From: Streptomyces sp. NBC_00223
GTDB taxonomy: Bacteria > Actinomycetota > Actinomycetes > Streptomycetales > Streptomycetaceae
Length of the DNA: 64,000 bases
Direction of reading: 5' to 3'
NCBI RefSeq assembly: GCF_036199905.1
Contig: NZ_CP108109.1
Span: forward strand, 5,951,501-6,015,500
The position numbers and the translations under genes were made by a program. Shown here piece after piece: positions 44,224 through 51,540 of this stretch; position 1 is the stretch's first letter; every line of letters starts with the position of its first letter. The notes beneath the pieces are model-generated. The model had not been told where the DNA came from, did no database searches, and saw only the letters and a list, made by a program, of their open reading frames with translations.

Positions 44224-44436
44224 CGGTGTCGGTCCCCGTCTGTGTGGGTCGGTGGCGGGTGGGGCGGCGCTGTCCGCGTCCGGGCCGGCGGGCGGTCACC
44301 GGCGGCGGGTGCGGGACAACGTGGTCCGTGAGAGGGGACGTTATCGCCCCGGCGCGCGGTTGCCGACCCCCCGGAGCGTGGGAGCCGACCCCCCCGGGGC
44401 GGGACGCGGGCCCAGGTCCGGTGATAATGGTCGGGA

Positions 44437-44460
44437 GTCTTGTGATCGCGTTCACAAGAC
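44437..44460. promoter_or_regulatory. Candidate Crp-family binding site
   Basis: GTCTTGTGA, six bases TCGCGT, then TCACAAGAC: a perfect 9-bp inverted repeat containing TGTGA-N6-TCACA, the cAMP-receptor-protein consensus, and fitting the GTG-N8-CAC spacing reported for Streptomyces Crp. It begins 33 bases before the DUF3817 start. A GATAAT hexamer at 44423-44428 could be a -10, which would put the site over the start of transcription. Confidence 0.6.
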
Positions 44461-44493
44461 CCGCACCGCCCGACCGCCGACAGTGAGGTTCCC

Positions 44494-44841
44494 GTGGACC
44501 TGAAGACCGCTTCCGCCCTGCGCAGGCTGCGCCTGGTGTCCGCCCCCGAGGCGGTGTCGTTCCTGCTGCTGGGGGTCTGCTCGGTGCTCAAGCGCACCAC
44601 GGACTTCAACGCGGTCCCCACCATGGGCATGATCCACGGTGTGCTCTTCATCATCTACGTGGTGCTGTGGGCGCTCGCCTGGTACCGGGTCCGCTGGACG
44701 CTGGGCCGGTCCGCGCTGTACTTCGTGCTCTCGGTCCTGCCCACCGGCGGCTTCTTCGCCGAGCGGATGCTGCACCGCGAGTGCCAGGAGAGCGTCGACG
44801 CCGCCCGCCGGGCGCAGACCGAGGCGGTGACCCCCGCGTGA
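44494..44841 (+). CDS. DUF3817 family membrane protein (first)
   Basis: This 115-residue protein has three hydrophobic segments: APEAVSFLLLGVCSVLK, MGMIHGVLFIIYVVLWALAWY and SALYFVLSVLPTGGFFAERM. This is the DUF3817 layout of small integral membrane proteins. GTG 44494 has TGAGG 5 bases upstream. It overlaps the next start by the GTGA arrangement, so the pair is coupled. A paralogue lies at 53888. The function is unknown. Confidence 0.87.
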   Translation: MDLKTASALRRLRLVSAPEAVSFLLLGVCSVLKRTTDFNAVPTMGMIHGVLFIIYVVLWALAWYRVRWTLGRSALYFVLSVLPTGGFFAERMLHRECQESVDAARRAQTEAVTPA

Positions 44842-45131
44842 TCGTCGCCTTCTCCGTGACCCCGCTCGGCGTCGGCGAGGAGGTCGGGGAGTACGTCGCG
44901 GACGCGGTGCGCGTCGTGCGCGAGTCCGGCCTGCCCAACCGTACGGACGCGATGTTCACCTCCGTCGAGGGCGAGTGGGACGAGGTGATGGACGTCGTAC
45001 GGCGGGCCGTCGCCGCGGTCGAGGAGCGGGCCCCGCGGGTCTCGCTGGTGCTCAAGGCCGACATCCGGCCGGGCGTCACGGACGGACTCACCTCGAAGGT
45101 GGAGACCGTCGAGCGCTTTCTCGCCGAGTAA
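44838..45131 (+). CDS. MTH1187-family thiamine-binding protein
   Basis: This 97-residue ferredoxin-like fold protein of the MTH1187/YkoF-type family has IVAFSVTPLGVGEEVGEYVADAVRVV at the start, LPNRTDAMFTSVEGEWDEVMDVV in the middle and VSLVLKADIRPGVTDGL. Members bind thiamine or related compounds. GTG 44838 overlaps the DUF3817 stop. A physiological role in thiamine handling is inferred only from the family. Confidence 0.88.
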   Translation: MIVAFSVTPLGVGEEVGEYVADAVRVVRESGLPNRTDAMFTSVEGEWDEVMDVVRRAVAAVEERAPRVSLVLKADIRPGVTDGLTSKVETVERFLAE

Positions 45132-45267
45132 CGGGATTCCGCCGCCGGACAGCGCTTTTCGGACGTTTTACGGCCGATGACCGGACGTTTCACCTCATGT
45201 CTCCGGGCGACCGCGCGGTGACGTACCGTGTCCGTATCCGATCGTCCGTACGGCGGCTGCTGTCCGG

Positions 45268-46254
45268 TCACAGCAGGCCGCCGGTCGCCACCGCGATGCC
45301 CAGCGGGGTGCGCTCGTACAGCACCTGGTGGCCGTAGCGGCGGGAGCGGAGCAGTCCCGCGTCGCGCAGCACCGACAGATGCGCGGAGACCGACGACATC
45401 GCCATCGCGTGCCGGTGGGAGAGCGCCGTCGTGGTGGTGGGGGAGTCCAGGGCGGTGAGGATGGCCGCGCGGTTGGCGCCCAGCAGCCGGATCAGCGCGG
45501 TGGAGGCGGCCGGTCCGCTCTCCGCCCACAACCCGCCTATCCCGCGCGCCGGATAGACCACGGTGGGCTGCCACGGCGGGTCGAAGGCGCTGCCCGCCTC
45601 CGGCCAGAAGAACACACTCGGCACCAGGATCAGCCCCTGGCCTGCGGGTTCGGGCAGCTGATTGGCGTGCCCGGTCGCCGTCAGCGCGCCGTCGGACCAA
45701 CTCAGCTTCGGATGCAGCCCGGTGAACAACCGCTGCATGCCGCCGTCCGCCAACCGCCGTGCGTGGTAGGCCACATCGGCCTCCAGGACGGCCCGCAGCC
45801 GCGGCCAGTGCGGGGCCAGCAGCGCCGACCACACATGCTCGTACAGGCCCGCCAACTGCCGTACGGCGCCCTCCGGGTCGGCCAGCATGCCGGTGCCCCT
45901 GCGGGTGGCGTCCGCGCCCGGCGTCTGCGCCAGGGCCGCCGCGATCTGACCGCGGGCCACCTCCGGCGGGGTGGCCCGGATCGCGGCCAGCTCGTCCTCA
46001 AGGGCCGCCAGGGGGGCGTCGGGCAGCGGGTGCAGGAAGTCCGGGCCGTTTCCGTTCTCCGGAGAGAGCAGCCACAGGGACGCGAGATCGAGCCCGGCCG
46101 CGGCGGTACGCACCTGACGCAGCCACGGCAGGTGGTATCCGTGCCGGTCAGGACGGGACAGGGTACGGATGGCGCCCTGGATCTCCCGCAGCGGAGAGAT
46201 CGCGAAGCGGCACCGGAGCAGGTCCTCAGCCGCAAACCGCATGCGAAACGACAT
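45268..46254 (-). CDS. ArsR-like winged-helix regulator with DUF5937-type domain
   Basis: This 328-residue protein has an N-terminal region (MRFAAEDLLRCRFAISPLREIQGAIRTL) followed by a helical middle domain. A C-terminal ArsR-type winged helix reads ALIRLLGANRAAILTAL, HRHAMAMSSVSAHLSVLRDAGLLRSRRYGHQVLYERT. This is the usual order in the DUF5937/HTH family of streptomycetes. It is divergent from an MFS exporter 70 bp away, so it probably controls that gene. The stress or drug signal is unknown. Confidence 0.88.
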   Translation of the reverse strand: MSFRMRFAAEDLLRCRFAISPLREIQGAIRTLSRPDRHGYHLPWLRQVRTAAAGLDLASLWLLSPENGNGPDFLHPLPDAPLAALEDELAAIRATPPEVARGQIAAALAQTPGADATRRGTGMLADPEGAVRQLAGLYEHVWSALLAPHWPRLRAVLEADVAYHARRLADGGMQRLFTGLHPKLSWSDGALTATGHANQLPEPAGQGLILVPSVFFWPEAGSAFDPPWQPTVVYPARGIGGLWAESGPAASTALIRLLGANRAAILTALDSPTTTTALSHRHAMAMSSVSAHLSVLRDAGLLRSRRYGHQVLYERTPLGIAVATGGLL

Positions 46255-46324
46255 CACGCCCCCCAAGATTCGGCTTCGCCCGAAAGACTACGACGGGTGG
46301 GGCCTGTGCCACCAGTGTGATGCC

Positions 46325-47635
46325 ATGACAACGGACAGCGAGCACCCTCCACGTGGTGGTCACCCTCCTTCGCCGGCCGGAACAGACAACGCTCCCACCA
46401 CCCCCGGGAGCGACGGAAGTACCCACGCGGGATACGGCGCGGTGTTCGCGGTCCGGGAGTTCCGGCCCATGTTCGCCGCCCACGTCCTGTCCATGCTCGG
46501 CACGGTTCTCGCCCAAGTAGCTCTGGCCGTCCTGGTGTTCCGGGAAACCCACTCCCCGGTGCTGACCGCACTGGTCTTCGCCCTGACCGTCCTGCCGTAC
46601 GCCGTCAGCGGCGCCCTGCTGTCCGGCATCGCCGACCGCTACCCCCCACGCCGGGTGCTGGTCTGCTGCGACCTCTTCTCCGCCGCGTGCGTGGCCGTGA
46701 TGGCGGTGCCGGGAACACCGATCGCCGTTCTGCTCGCGCTACGCGTGTCCGTCTCGATGGTCTCGCCGCTTTTCACCGGGACCCGGGGGGCCAGCCTGGC
46801 CGACATCCTCCAGGGCGACCGCTATGTGCTGGGGCGTTCACTGATCCGGATCGTCTCGCAGAGCTCACAGATCGTGGGCTTCGGCGTCGGCGGCCTGGTG
46901 CTGGTGTGGATGTCGCCGCGGGCGGCGCTGTGCGTGACCGTCGTCACGTTCCTCAGCTCCGCCCTGCTGCTGCGGACCGGGACGCGTGAGCGGCCCGCCC
47001 GCGGCGCCGGGGCCGAGGGCACGGTGATGGGCCACTCGCTGGCCTCCGCGGGGCAGTTGCTCGCGCACCCGCGGATCCGGGCGCTGCTGCTGATGTGGTG
47101 GGTGCCGCCGACGTTCTTCGCGATGGCGGAGGGGGTGGGCGCGCCCTTCGCGGACGCGGCGGGGGCCGGCTCCGCCGGGTTCGGCATCTTCCTGGCCGCG
47201 ATGCCGGTGGGGACGGTGGTCGGCGAGGTGCTGGCCGGTACGCTGCTCGGCCCGGTGACCCGCGACCGGATCGCGCTGCCGCTGGCCGGGGTCTCACTGC
47301 TGCCGATGGCGGCGTTCGTCCTGCATCCGCCGCTGCCCTGGGCGATCGTGCTGCTGGTGCTCACCGGCCTGTGCGCGGCCTACGCCCTGGGGATGGACCG
47401 CTGGTTCGTCGAGGAGGTGCCCGAGGAGATGCGGGGGCGGGCGATGTCCCTGCTGGGAGCGGGGATCATGCTGCTCCAGGGCATCGGCCTGACGATCGGC
47501 GGCGCGGTGGCGGAGTGGGCCCCGCCGTACACGGTCATCTGCGGCGGGGGTGTGCTCGGTACGGTCGCGGTCGCCGCGGTCGTCCGCTCCGTCCACCGCA
47601 CCCGCGTCCCCGTCGACCCCCTTCCGGCAGCTTAG
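46325..47635 (+). CDS. MFS transporter
   Basis: The 436-residue major-facilitator protein has about 12 membrane helices after a disordered 35-residue N-terminus. The motif-A region reads SGIADRYPPRRVLVCCD between helices 2 and 3. The second half contains VPEEMRGRAMSLLGAGIMLLQGIGLTIGG. The family resembles macrolide/drug exporters of the MefA-like class. It is adjacent and divergent to an ArsR-like regulator, consistent with an inducible efflux pair. ATG 46325 is the first plausible start, and the intergenic space is short. Confidence 0.9.
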   Translation: MTTDSEHPPRGGHPPSPAGTDNAPTTPGSDGSTHAGYGAVFAVREFRPMFAAHVLSMLGTVLAQVALAVLVFRETHSPVLTALVFALTVLPYAVSGALLSGIADRYPPRRVLVCCDLFSAACVAVMAVPGTPIAVLLALRVSVSMVSPLFTGTRGASLADILQGDRYVLGRSLIRIVSQSSQIVGFGVGGLVLVWMSPRAALCVTVVTFLSSALLLRTGTRERPARGAGAEGTVMGHSLASAGQLLAHPRIRALLLMWWVPPTFFAMAEGVGAPFADAAGAGSAGFGIFLAAMPVGTVVGEVLAGTLLGPVTRDRIALPLAGVSLLPMAAFVLHPPLPWAIVLLVLTGLCAAYALGMDRWFVEEVPEEMRGRAMSLLGAGIMLLQGIGLTIGGAVAEWAPPYTVICGGGVLGTVAVAAVVRSVHRTRVPVDPLPAA

Positions 47636-47716
47636 GCGTCCTGACCTGCGGGACGCCCCCATCGGGCCTCGGAGAACACCCTCTTGTGGACCCGGTCGGC
47701 TGGGTAAACTGCCGCC

Positions 47717-48349
47717 ATGGGGCTCATGGACGATCTGAACAAGGCTCAGGCGGCTGCTCACTCCGCGGAATCCGATATCCGCAACCAAGTCGAGGCGACC
47801 TTTGAGGTCGCCTCGCGGGTCTGGAGCGATTTCCTCGTCTACTGCCGGGATTTTGCCACACTGGCGCCACGGAAGGGGATTTCGCCGAAAACCGGAAAGG
47901 AAGTGGTGGGCCGGGGGCGCGACAAGTCGCCCACGGGCCGGGGGTATCTGGACTCGTTCATCTCTCATCCCGGCGGGTGGATCATCAACCGGGCTCCAGG
48001 AGCGACCCCGATGTTCTATATCACCACCGAGGGAGAGCTGTACGTCGAGGGGCGGCGAGGGGAGAAATCCGGATTCCTCCCCTCGCGTAAAATCGTCACT
48101 TACACTTTCGTTCCGTGCCCCGCTTTCCCGGCGGCGCCGCCGAATTTCTCCGACAGGCCCACGGATTCCACGGTCTCGGGCTGGATGCCGTGGAGATTCG
48201 AGTTCACGAGCAGGGCTCCCATGGGTTGTTCGGATGTGGTGAAGGCCGACATCGAGCAACTCGGCGGCTGTGTGGTCCTGGACACGCCGTGGGAAAAGAG
48301 TTTCGCCAAGGACCACGTCCTCAACGTGCTGTCACCTCAGCGCCACTGA
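47717..48349 (+). CDS. Hypothetical protein, lower GC
   Basis: I do not recognise this 210-residue protein. It begins MGLMDDLNKAQAAAHSAESDIRNQ, is soluble with no signal peptide or membrane helix, and contains GWIINRAPGATPMFYITTEGELYVEG and WMPWRFEFTSRAPMGCS. Its base and codon composition is less GC-biased than its neighbours (codons such as ATT, AAA, TTT, ACA), suggesting recent acquisition. It sits alone at the left edge of a repeat-flanked variable zone. Start could also be ATG 47726. Confidence 0.7.
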   Translation: MGLMDDLNKAQAAAHSAESDIRNQVEATFEVASRVWSDFLVYCRDFATLAPRKGISPKTGKEVVGRGRDKSPTGRGYLDSFISHPGGWIINRAPGATPMFYITTEGELYVEGRRGEKSGFLPSRKIVTYTFVPCPAFPAAPPNFSDRPTDSTVSGWMPWRFEFTSRAPMGCSDVVKADIEQLGGCVVLDTPWEKSFAKDHVLNVLSPQRH

Positions 48350-48788
48350 ACGCGAATGGGTGTGCAGGTCGCGGTGTTCGCGGTGTGAGCCGACCACGTC
48401 GGGCCCGGTTGTACGTCAACCGATTCCGAGCCCGCCCGACGTCAACCCCTCAAGCCCGCCCGGCGCTTGAGGGCGGGGGCGTGAGCGCGGGTGGCGCGTT
48501 GGCCGATTCTGAGTCCGCCCGGCGCCTGAGGCAGGCCGGGCAGTTGCGCGAGGAGTCGGAGGCGATCGCCGCCCAACTGGTCCATCGCGCCATACGTTCG
48601 GCGAGGCCGTCCACGGCGGGATCGGGCCCGCCGTCGGCCAAGTCCTGGCTGCATGCCAAACCCGATGTGAGTGCGCTTCGCACCGTCCCCGACGGGCATG
48701 TCCCATGTCGGCGGCGCACGCTCTGTCCTGGGCGCCGAACCTGCCCACCGGGTCGGGAGCTGTTGGCGCCTGTACGGTGCGACGTGGG
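48350..48788. other. Intergenic region, possible decayed coding sequence
   Basis: 439 bp. It holds the left copy of the 97-bp direct repeat (48378-48474). A plus-strand frame through 48480-48828 reads a helix-like Arg/Glu/Ala-rich segment (RRLRQAGQLREESEAIAAQLVHRAIR) without a start site or known family. It may be a fragment of a lost gene, or chance coding capacity of GC-rich DNA. I call no gene. Confidence 0.4.
48378..48474. repeat. 97-bp direct repeat, left copy
   Basis: It matches 49743-49839 at an offset of 1,365 bp with about three mismatches. It starts TCGCGGTG(T/C)GAGCCGACC and ends in the REP-like unit CCCGCCCGGCGCTTGAGGGC. The two copies flank the RelE/Phd-like pair. Confidence 0.85.
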
Positions 48789-49145
48789 TCAGCTGTCGGT
48801 GTCCTTGGGGTGCCGTGTGGAGGCGTAGACGAGGTGCACGGTACGGCGAGGGAGGTCGACGAGGTAGCGGACGCGGCCGCCGGCGGTGACCTCGTACTCC
48901 CACTGGGGGTATTCCGTGCCGCCAAGGGTGGCGGAGGCCAGGCGTCCGCGGAGCCTGTGCTGACGGTCGGGGTCGTTCGTGGAGACCGGGTCGGCGCGCA
49001 GCGCCTCGTAGCAGCGCCGGGTGTTACCCGGGGCTTCGGTGCACAGGTCGCCCCAGCCTTTGGCTGCGTCGTTCGTGGCGAATCGGAGGCGCCATTCGTT
49101 GCCGATCGGCGGCGGCGGGACGTCGTCGCCGCGTTTGGGGCTCAT
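48789..49145 (-). CDS. RelE/ParE-like toxin candidate
   Basis: This 118-residue protein resembles actinobacterial toxins that end in (S/T)RHPxxT. It has WRLRFATNDAAKGWGDLC, HRLRGRLASATLGG, then WEYEVTAGGRVRYLVDLPRRTVHLVYASTRHPKDT. The strand-rich C-terminal half with Arg and Tyr residues fits a RelE-type ribosome-dependent RNase fold. Its ATG overlaps the stop of the upstream antitoxin gene by 4 bases. Activity is inferred from family likeness and partner; the similarity was judged by eye. Confidence 0.72.
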   Translation of the reverse strand: MSPKRGDDVPPPPIGNEWRLRFATNDAAKGWGDLCTEAPGNTRRCYEALRADPVSTNDPDRQHRLRGRLASATLGGTEYPQWEYEVTAGGRVRYLVDLPRRTVHLVYASTRHPKDTDS

Positions 49146-49603
49146 GGAGCAGGTACCTCGCCGTGGTCCTCGTCCGGGAGCGGGGAGGTCAGCTGCGCCG
49201 TCAGGTCGGGATCGGCGAGGATCCTGGCGGTGGCGCGCCATTCGACGATGACTCGGTGCAGATTGGTGTGCACATCCAGTTCTGCGGCGTCGTGGGTTGC
49301 GTTCACGAGGTCGACGACGAACTCGCGCACTTCCTCTGTCGACAGGTGCCGGGTCCACGGGAAGACCGCGGGCAGGGCGAGCAGAATCGCGCGGGCGCCT
49401 TCGTCGCTGCTGATCAGGGCTGAGAACAGCCGGGCGGTGACATCGGCGGTCTCCTCGCGTTGACGATCATGGCGCTCAGTGGTGAGGTACAGATCTTCGC
49501 CGTCGCGACGCGTGACGTGAACGCGCTGGGCGCGTTCGACGGTGTCGGCAACCCGCTTGGAGTTCTTCGACAGGTCGGAGAACGAAACGGTGAGAGTGGA
49601 CAT
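49142..49603 (-). CDS. Phd/YefM-like antitoxin candidate
   Basis: This 153-residue protein begins with a short Phd-like DNA-binding domain (MSTLTVSFSDLSKNSKRVADTVERAQRVHVTRRDGEDLYLTT), then a longer helical C-terminus that would bind the toxin. It overlaps the toxin start. It is longer than typical Phd proteins (about 80-90). A 7-4-7 inverted repeat lies 14 bases before its ATG and is a natural autoregulatory operator. The gene pair is bounded by 97-bp direct repeats. Confidence 0.72.
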   Translation of the reverse strand: MSTLTVSFSDLSKNSKRVADTVERAQRVHVTRRDGEDLYLTTERHDRQREETADVTARLFSALISSDEGARAILLALPAVFPWTRHLSTEEVREFVVDLVNATHDAAELDVHTNLHRVIVEWRATARILADPDLTAQLTSPLPDEDHGEVPAP

Positions 49604-49616
49604 GGGTCCAGCCTGC

Positions 49617-49634
49617 TTCGGAACACATTCCGAA
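49617..49634. promoter_or_regulatory. Candidate antitoxin operator
   Basis: TTCGGAA-CACA-TTCCGAA, a perfect 18-bp dyad, lies 14 bases upstream of the antitoxin ATG on the minus strand. TTGACT next to it resembles a -35 element, but no good -10 follows. Confidence 0.5.
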
Positions 49635-49742
49635 GTCAAGGAAGAGGTGGCGCCGTACCTCTTGCGGCCGAGCGAACCGTGTCGATGAGTGTCAGTGGCC
49701 GCCGTGATGACGGGCGCGGCGGAGATTCTGGTGTCTGCCTGG

Positions 49743-49839
49743 TCGCGGTGCGAGCCGACCACGTCGGGCCCGGTTGTACGTCAACCGATTCCGAGCCCGC
49801 CCGACGTCAACCCATCGAGCCCGCCCGGCGCTTGAGGGC
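49743..49839. repeat. 97-bp direct repeat, right copy
   Basis: It is the partner of 48378-48474. Beyond 49840 additional REP-like units follow that are not part of the left copy, so the duplication boundary is sharp at the GAGGGC end. Confidence 0.85.
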
Positions 49840-50017
49840 AGAGGACACCCGCCCGGCGTCTGAGGGCAGAACCAGCCCGGCCGGCGCTTGAGGCCAAAGC
49901 CCGGCCGGCGGCTGGGGGCAGGGGAGGACCGGCCACCGATGTCAGGAAGAAAGTCGGCCGGGAGCTGTCACGATGAGGGTCGCCCGCGCGTGTAAGCAAG
50001 CGGGAGGGACGAACCAC

Positions 50018-50590
50018 ATGACCCAACAGCGCGCCCCGGGCCCCGCCCGGACCGCGGACTTCGACCAGTTCTACACGGCGACAGCCAAACGCATGGTCGC
50101 CGTCGTCTACGCCGTCACCGGCGACCTGGCCGAAGCCGAGGACGCCGTGCAGGAGGCGTACGCCCGCGCGTGGCAGCGCTGGGCGAAGCTCACCGACGAG
50201 GGCGACCCCACACCCTGGGTGCGTACGGTCGCGCTGCGCCTCGCCGTGAGCACCTGGCGCAAGGCACGCAACCGCGTGCGCGCCCAGTTCCGGCACGGTC
50301 CCCTCCCCGACGCGCCCGCACTGGCCCCGGACCGGGTCGCGCTCGTCGAGGCCCTGCGCTCGCTCGGCACCGACCAGCGCACGGCCGTCGTGATGCACCA
50401 CCTGCTCGACCTCCCGGTGGACGAGATCGCCCGCGTGACCGGTGTGTCGAGCGCCGCCGTCCGCACCCGGCTCAGCCGTGGCCGCAAGGCGCTCGCCGCC
50501 CGCCTCAAGGAGGAACCCGGCGCGGACGACCCCGAACACCCCGCCCGTTCCAGGCACCTACGCACCGAGGAGGTGCCCCTTCATGGCTGA
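50018..50590 (+). CDS. ECF sigma factor, SigE-like
   Basis: This 190-residue RNA polymerase sigma factor has region 2 (DFDQFYTATAKRMVAVVYAVTGDLAEAEDAVQEAYARAWQRW) and region 4 (LPVDEIARVTGVSSAAVRTRLSRGRKAL). It is of the actinobacterial SigE-like ECF type. GGGAGGG lies 9 bases before ATG 50018. The next gene overlaps its stop by 8 bases and encodes a single-pass membrane protein, the usual sigma/anti-sigma operon order. It likely responds to an envelope signal, given the L,D-transpeptidase immediately downstream. Confidence 0.92.
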   Translation: MTQQRAPGPARTADFDQFYTATAKRMVAVVYAVTGDLAEAEDAVQEAYARAWQRWAKLTDEGDPTPWVRTVALRLAVSTWRKARNRVRAQFRHGPLPDAPALAPDRVALVEALRSLGTDQRTAVVMHHLLDLPVDEIARVTGVSSAAVRTRLSRGRKALAARLKEEPGADDPEHPARSRHLRTEEVPLHG

Positions 50591-51524
50591 CCAGTCCGGC
50601 CCGACGAACCCGGTCGGACCCGACCCGATCGACGACCGGCTGCGTGAACTCGCCCGTGACACCGAGCCGCTGGTCGTCCTGGCCGGAGCGGCGGCGGCCC
50701 GCCGACACGGCGAGCGGCGGCGCGCCCGGCGCAGGACCGGTGCCGTCTCCCTCGTGGCCGCCCTCGCGCTGGCCGTCGGCTGCTGGCAGTTCCTCCCCGG
50801 GCTCCGTACCGGCGCCGACCCCACCGTGCCCGCCGCGTCCACCCCCGCCTCCCCGTCCCCCGCCGCGCTGACCACCGTCCTGGACGCCGAACTCCTCCCG
50901 CCCGAGGCCCTCCCGCTCTACCCGAAGTGGAGATGGGAGGAGGTCCCGGTCGCGGCGGAGGGCAAGTACCCGCGGACCTGCCCGATAGCCCCAGGACCCC
51001 AGACGGTACGGGCGTCGGTGGAACGCACCTACGCCGAGAGCGCCTATGGGCTCGTCGCCCACTACCGGCTGTACGCCCTGACCGGCGAGGCCGCCACCCA
51101 GGAGGCCGCCTCCCGGGTGGCGGCCCAGGCGAAGGCCAAGTGCGGCCCGGTGGTGGCGGGACCGGACAGCATCGCGTCGGCCGGCCCCGGCCGTGACCGC
51201 GACCCCGGGTCGGTCTCCGTGTGGATCGCGTGGCGCGGCGCGTATCTCGCCGTGTTCGACCTCCGCGCGACCGGCGACGGCGACATGGGCAAGGCCGGGT
51301 TCTCCGGTGCGGGCGACGAGCCTGCCAAGTGCATTGCCAGGTCGCTCAGCCGGCTGGCACCCGACGCCGTGGACAGTCCCGTTCCCACCGGTCCGGTCGG
51401 TAAGGGGAGCGCTGTCACCGGAGGCGAGGTGCCGCCCGCCGGGGCGTACAGGCCGGACGTCGGCGGCACCGGCACCGGCATCGACTCCTTCCCCGACTCC
51501 ACCACGCTCACCCCGCACTGCTGA
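50583..51524 (+). CDS. Membrane protein, probable sigma-factor partner
   Basis: This 313-residue protein has a cytoplasmic N-terminus (DDRLRELARDTEPLVVLAGAAAARRHGERRRARRR), one membrane helix at about 53-70 and a large extracellular Pro/Ala-rich domain. There is no zinc-binding HxxxCxxC motif, so it is not a standard ZAS anti-sigma factor. Its overlap with the sigma gene and topology fit a membrane regulator of that sigma factor. Two or three extracellular Cys (TCPIAPG, AKCGPV, AKCIARS) may form disulfides. The function is inferred from context only. Confidence 0.78.
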   Translation: MADQSGPTNPVGPDPIDDRLRELARDTEPLVVLAGAAAARRHGERRRARRRTGAVSLVAALALAVGCWQFLPGLRTGADPTVPAASTPASPSPAALTTVLDAELLPPEALPLYPKWRWEEVPVAAEGKYPRTCPIAPGPQTVRASVERTYAESAYGLVAHYRLYALTGEAATQEAASRVAAQAKAKCGPVVAGPDSIASAGPGRDRDPGSVSVWIAWRGAYLAVFDLRATGDGDMGKAGFSGAGDEPAKCIARSLSRLAPDAVDSPVPTGPVGKGSAVTGGEVPPAGAYRPDVGGTGTGIDSFPDSTTLTPHC

Positions 51525-51540
51525 CAAGGACCGTGATCCC

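Larger units (their letters stand above)
49604..50017. other. Intergenic region between the TA pair and the sigma factor gene
   Basis: 414 bp holding the candidate antitoxin operator, the right 97-bp repeat copy (49743-49839) and several REP-like units (CCGGCCGGCGCTTGAGG variants to about 49915). The promoter of the sigma factor gene should lie in the last 100 bases. No gene is seen. Confidence 0.55.

Noticed and set aside
48480..48828. Hypothetical gene on the plus strand
   Set aside because: There is no start site or ribosome site, and the 3' end overlaps the RelE-like gene in antisense. It is at best a decayed fragment.
48378..49839. Composite transposon or insertion sequence
   Set aside because: Direct repeats are present, but there is no transposase, no terminal inverted repeats and no target duplication.
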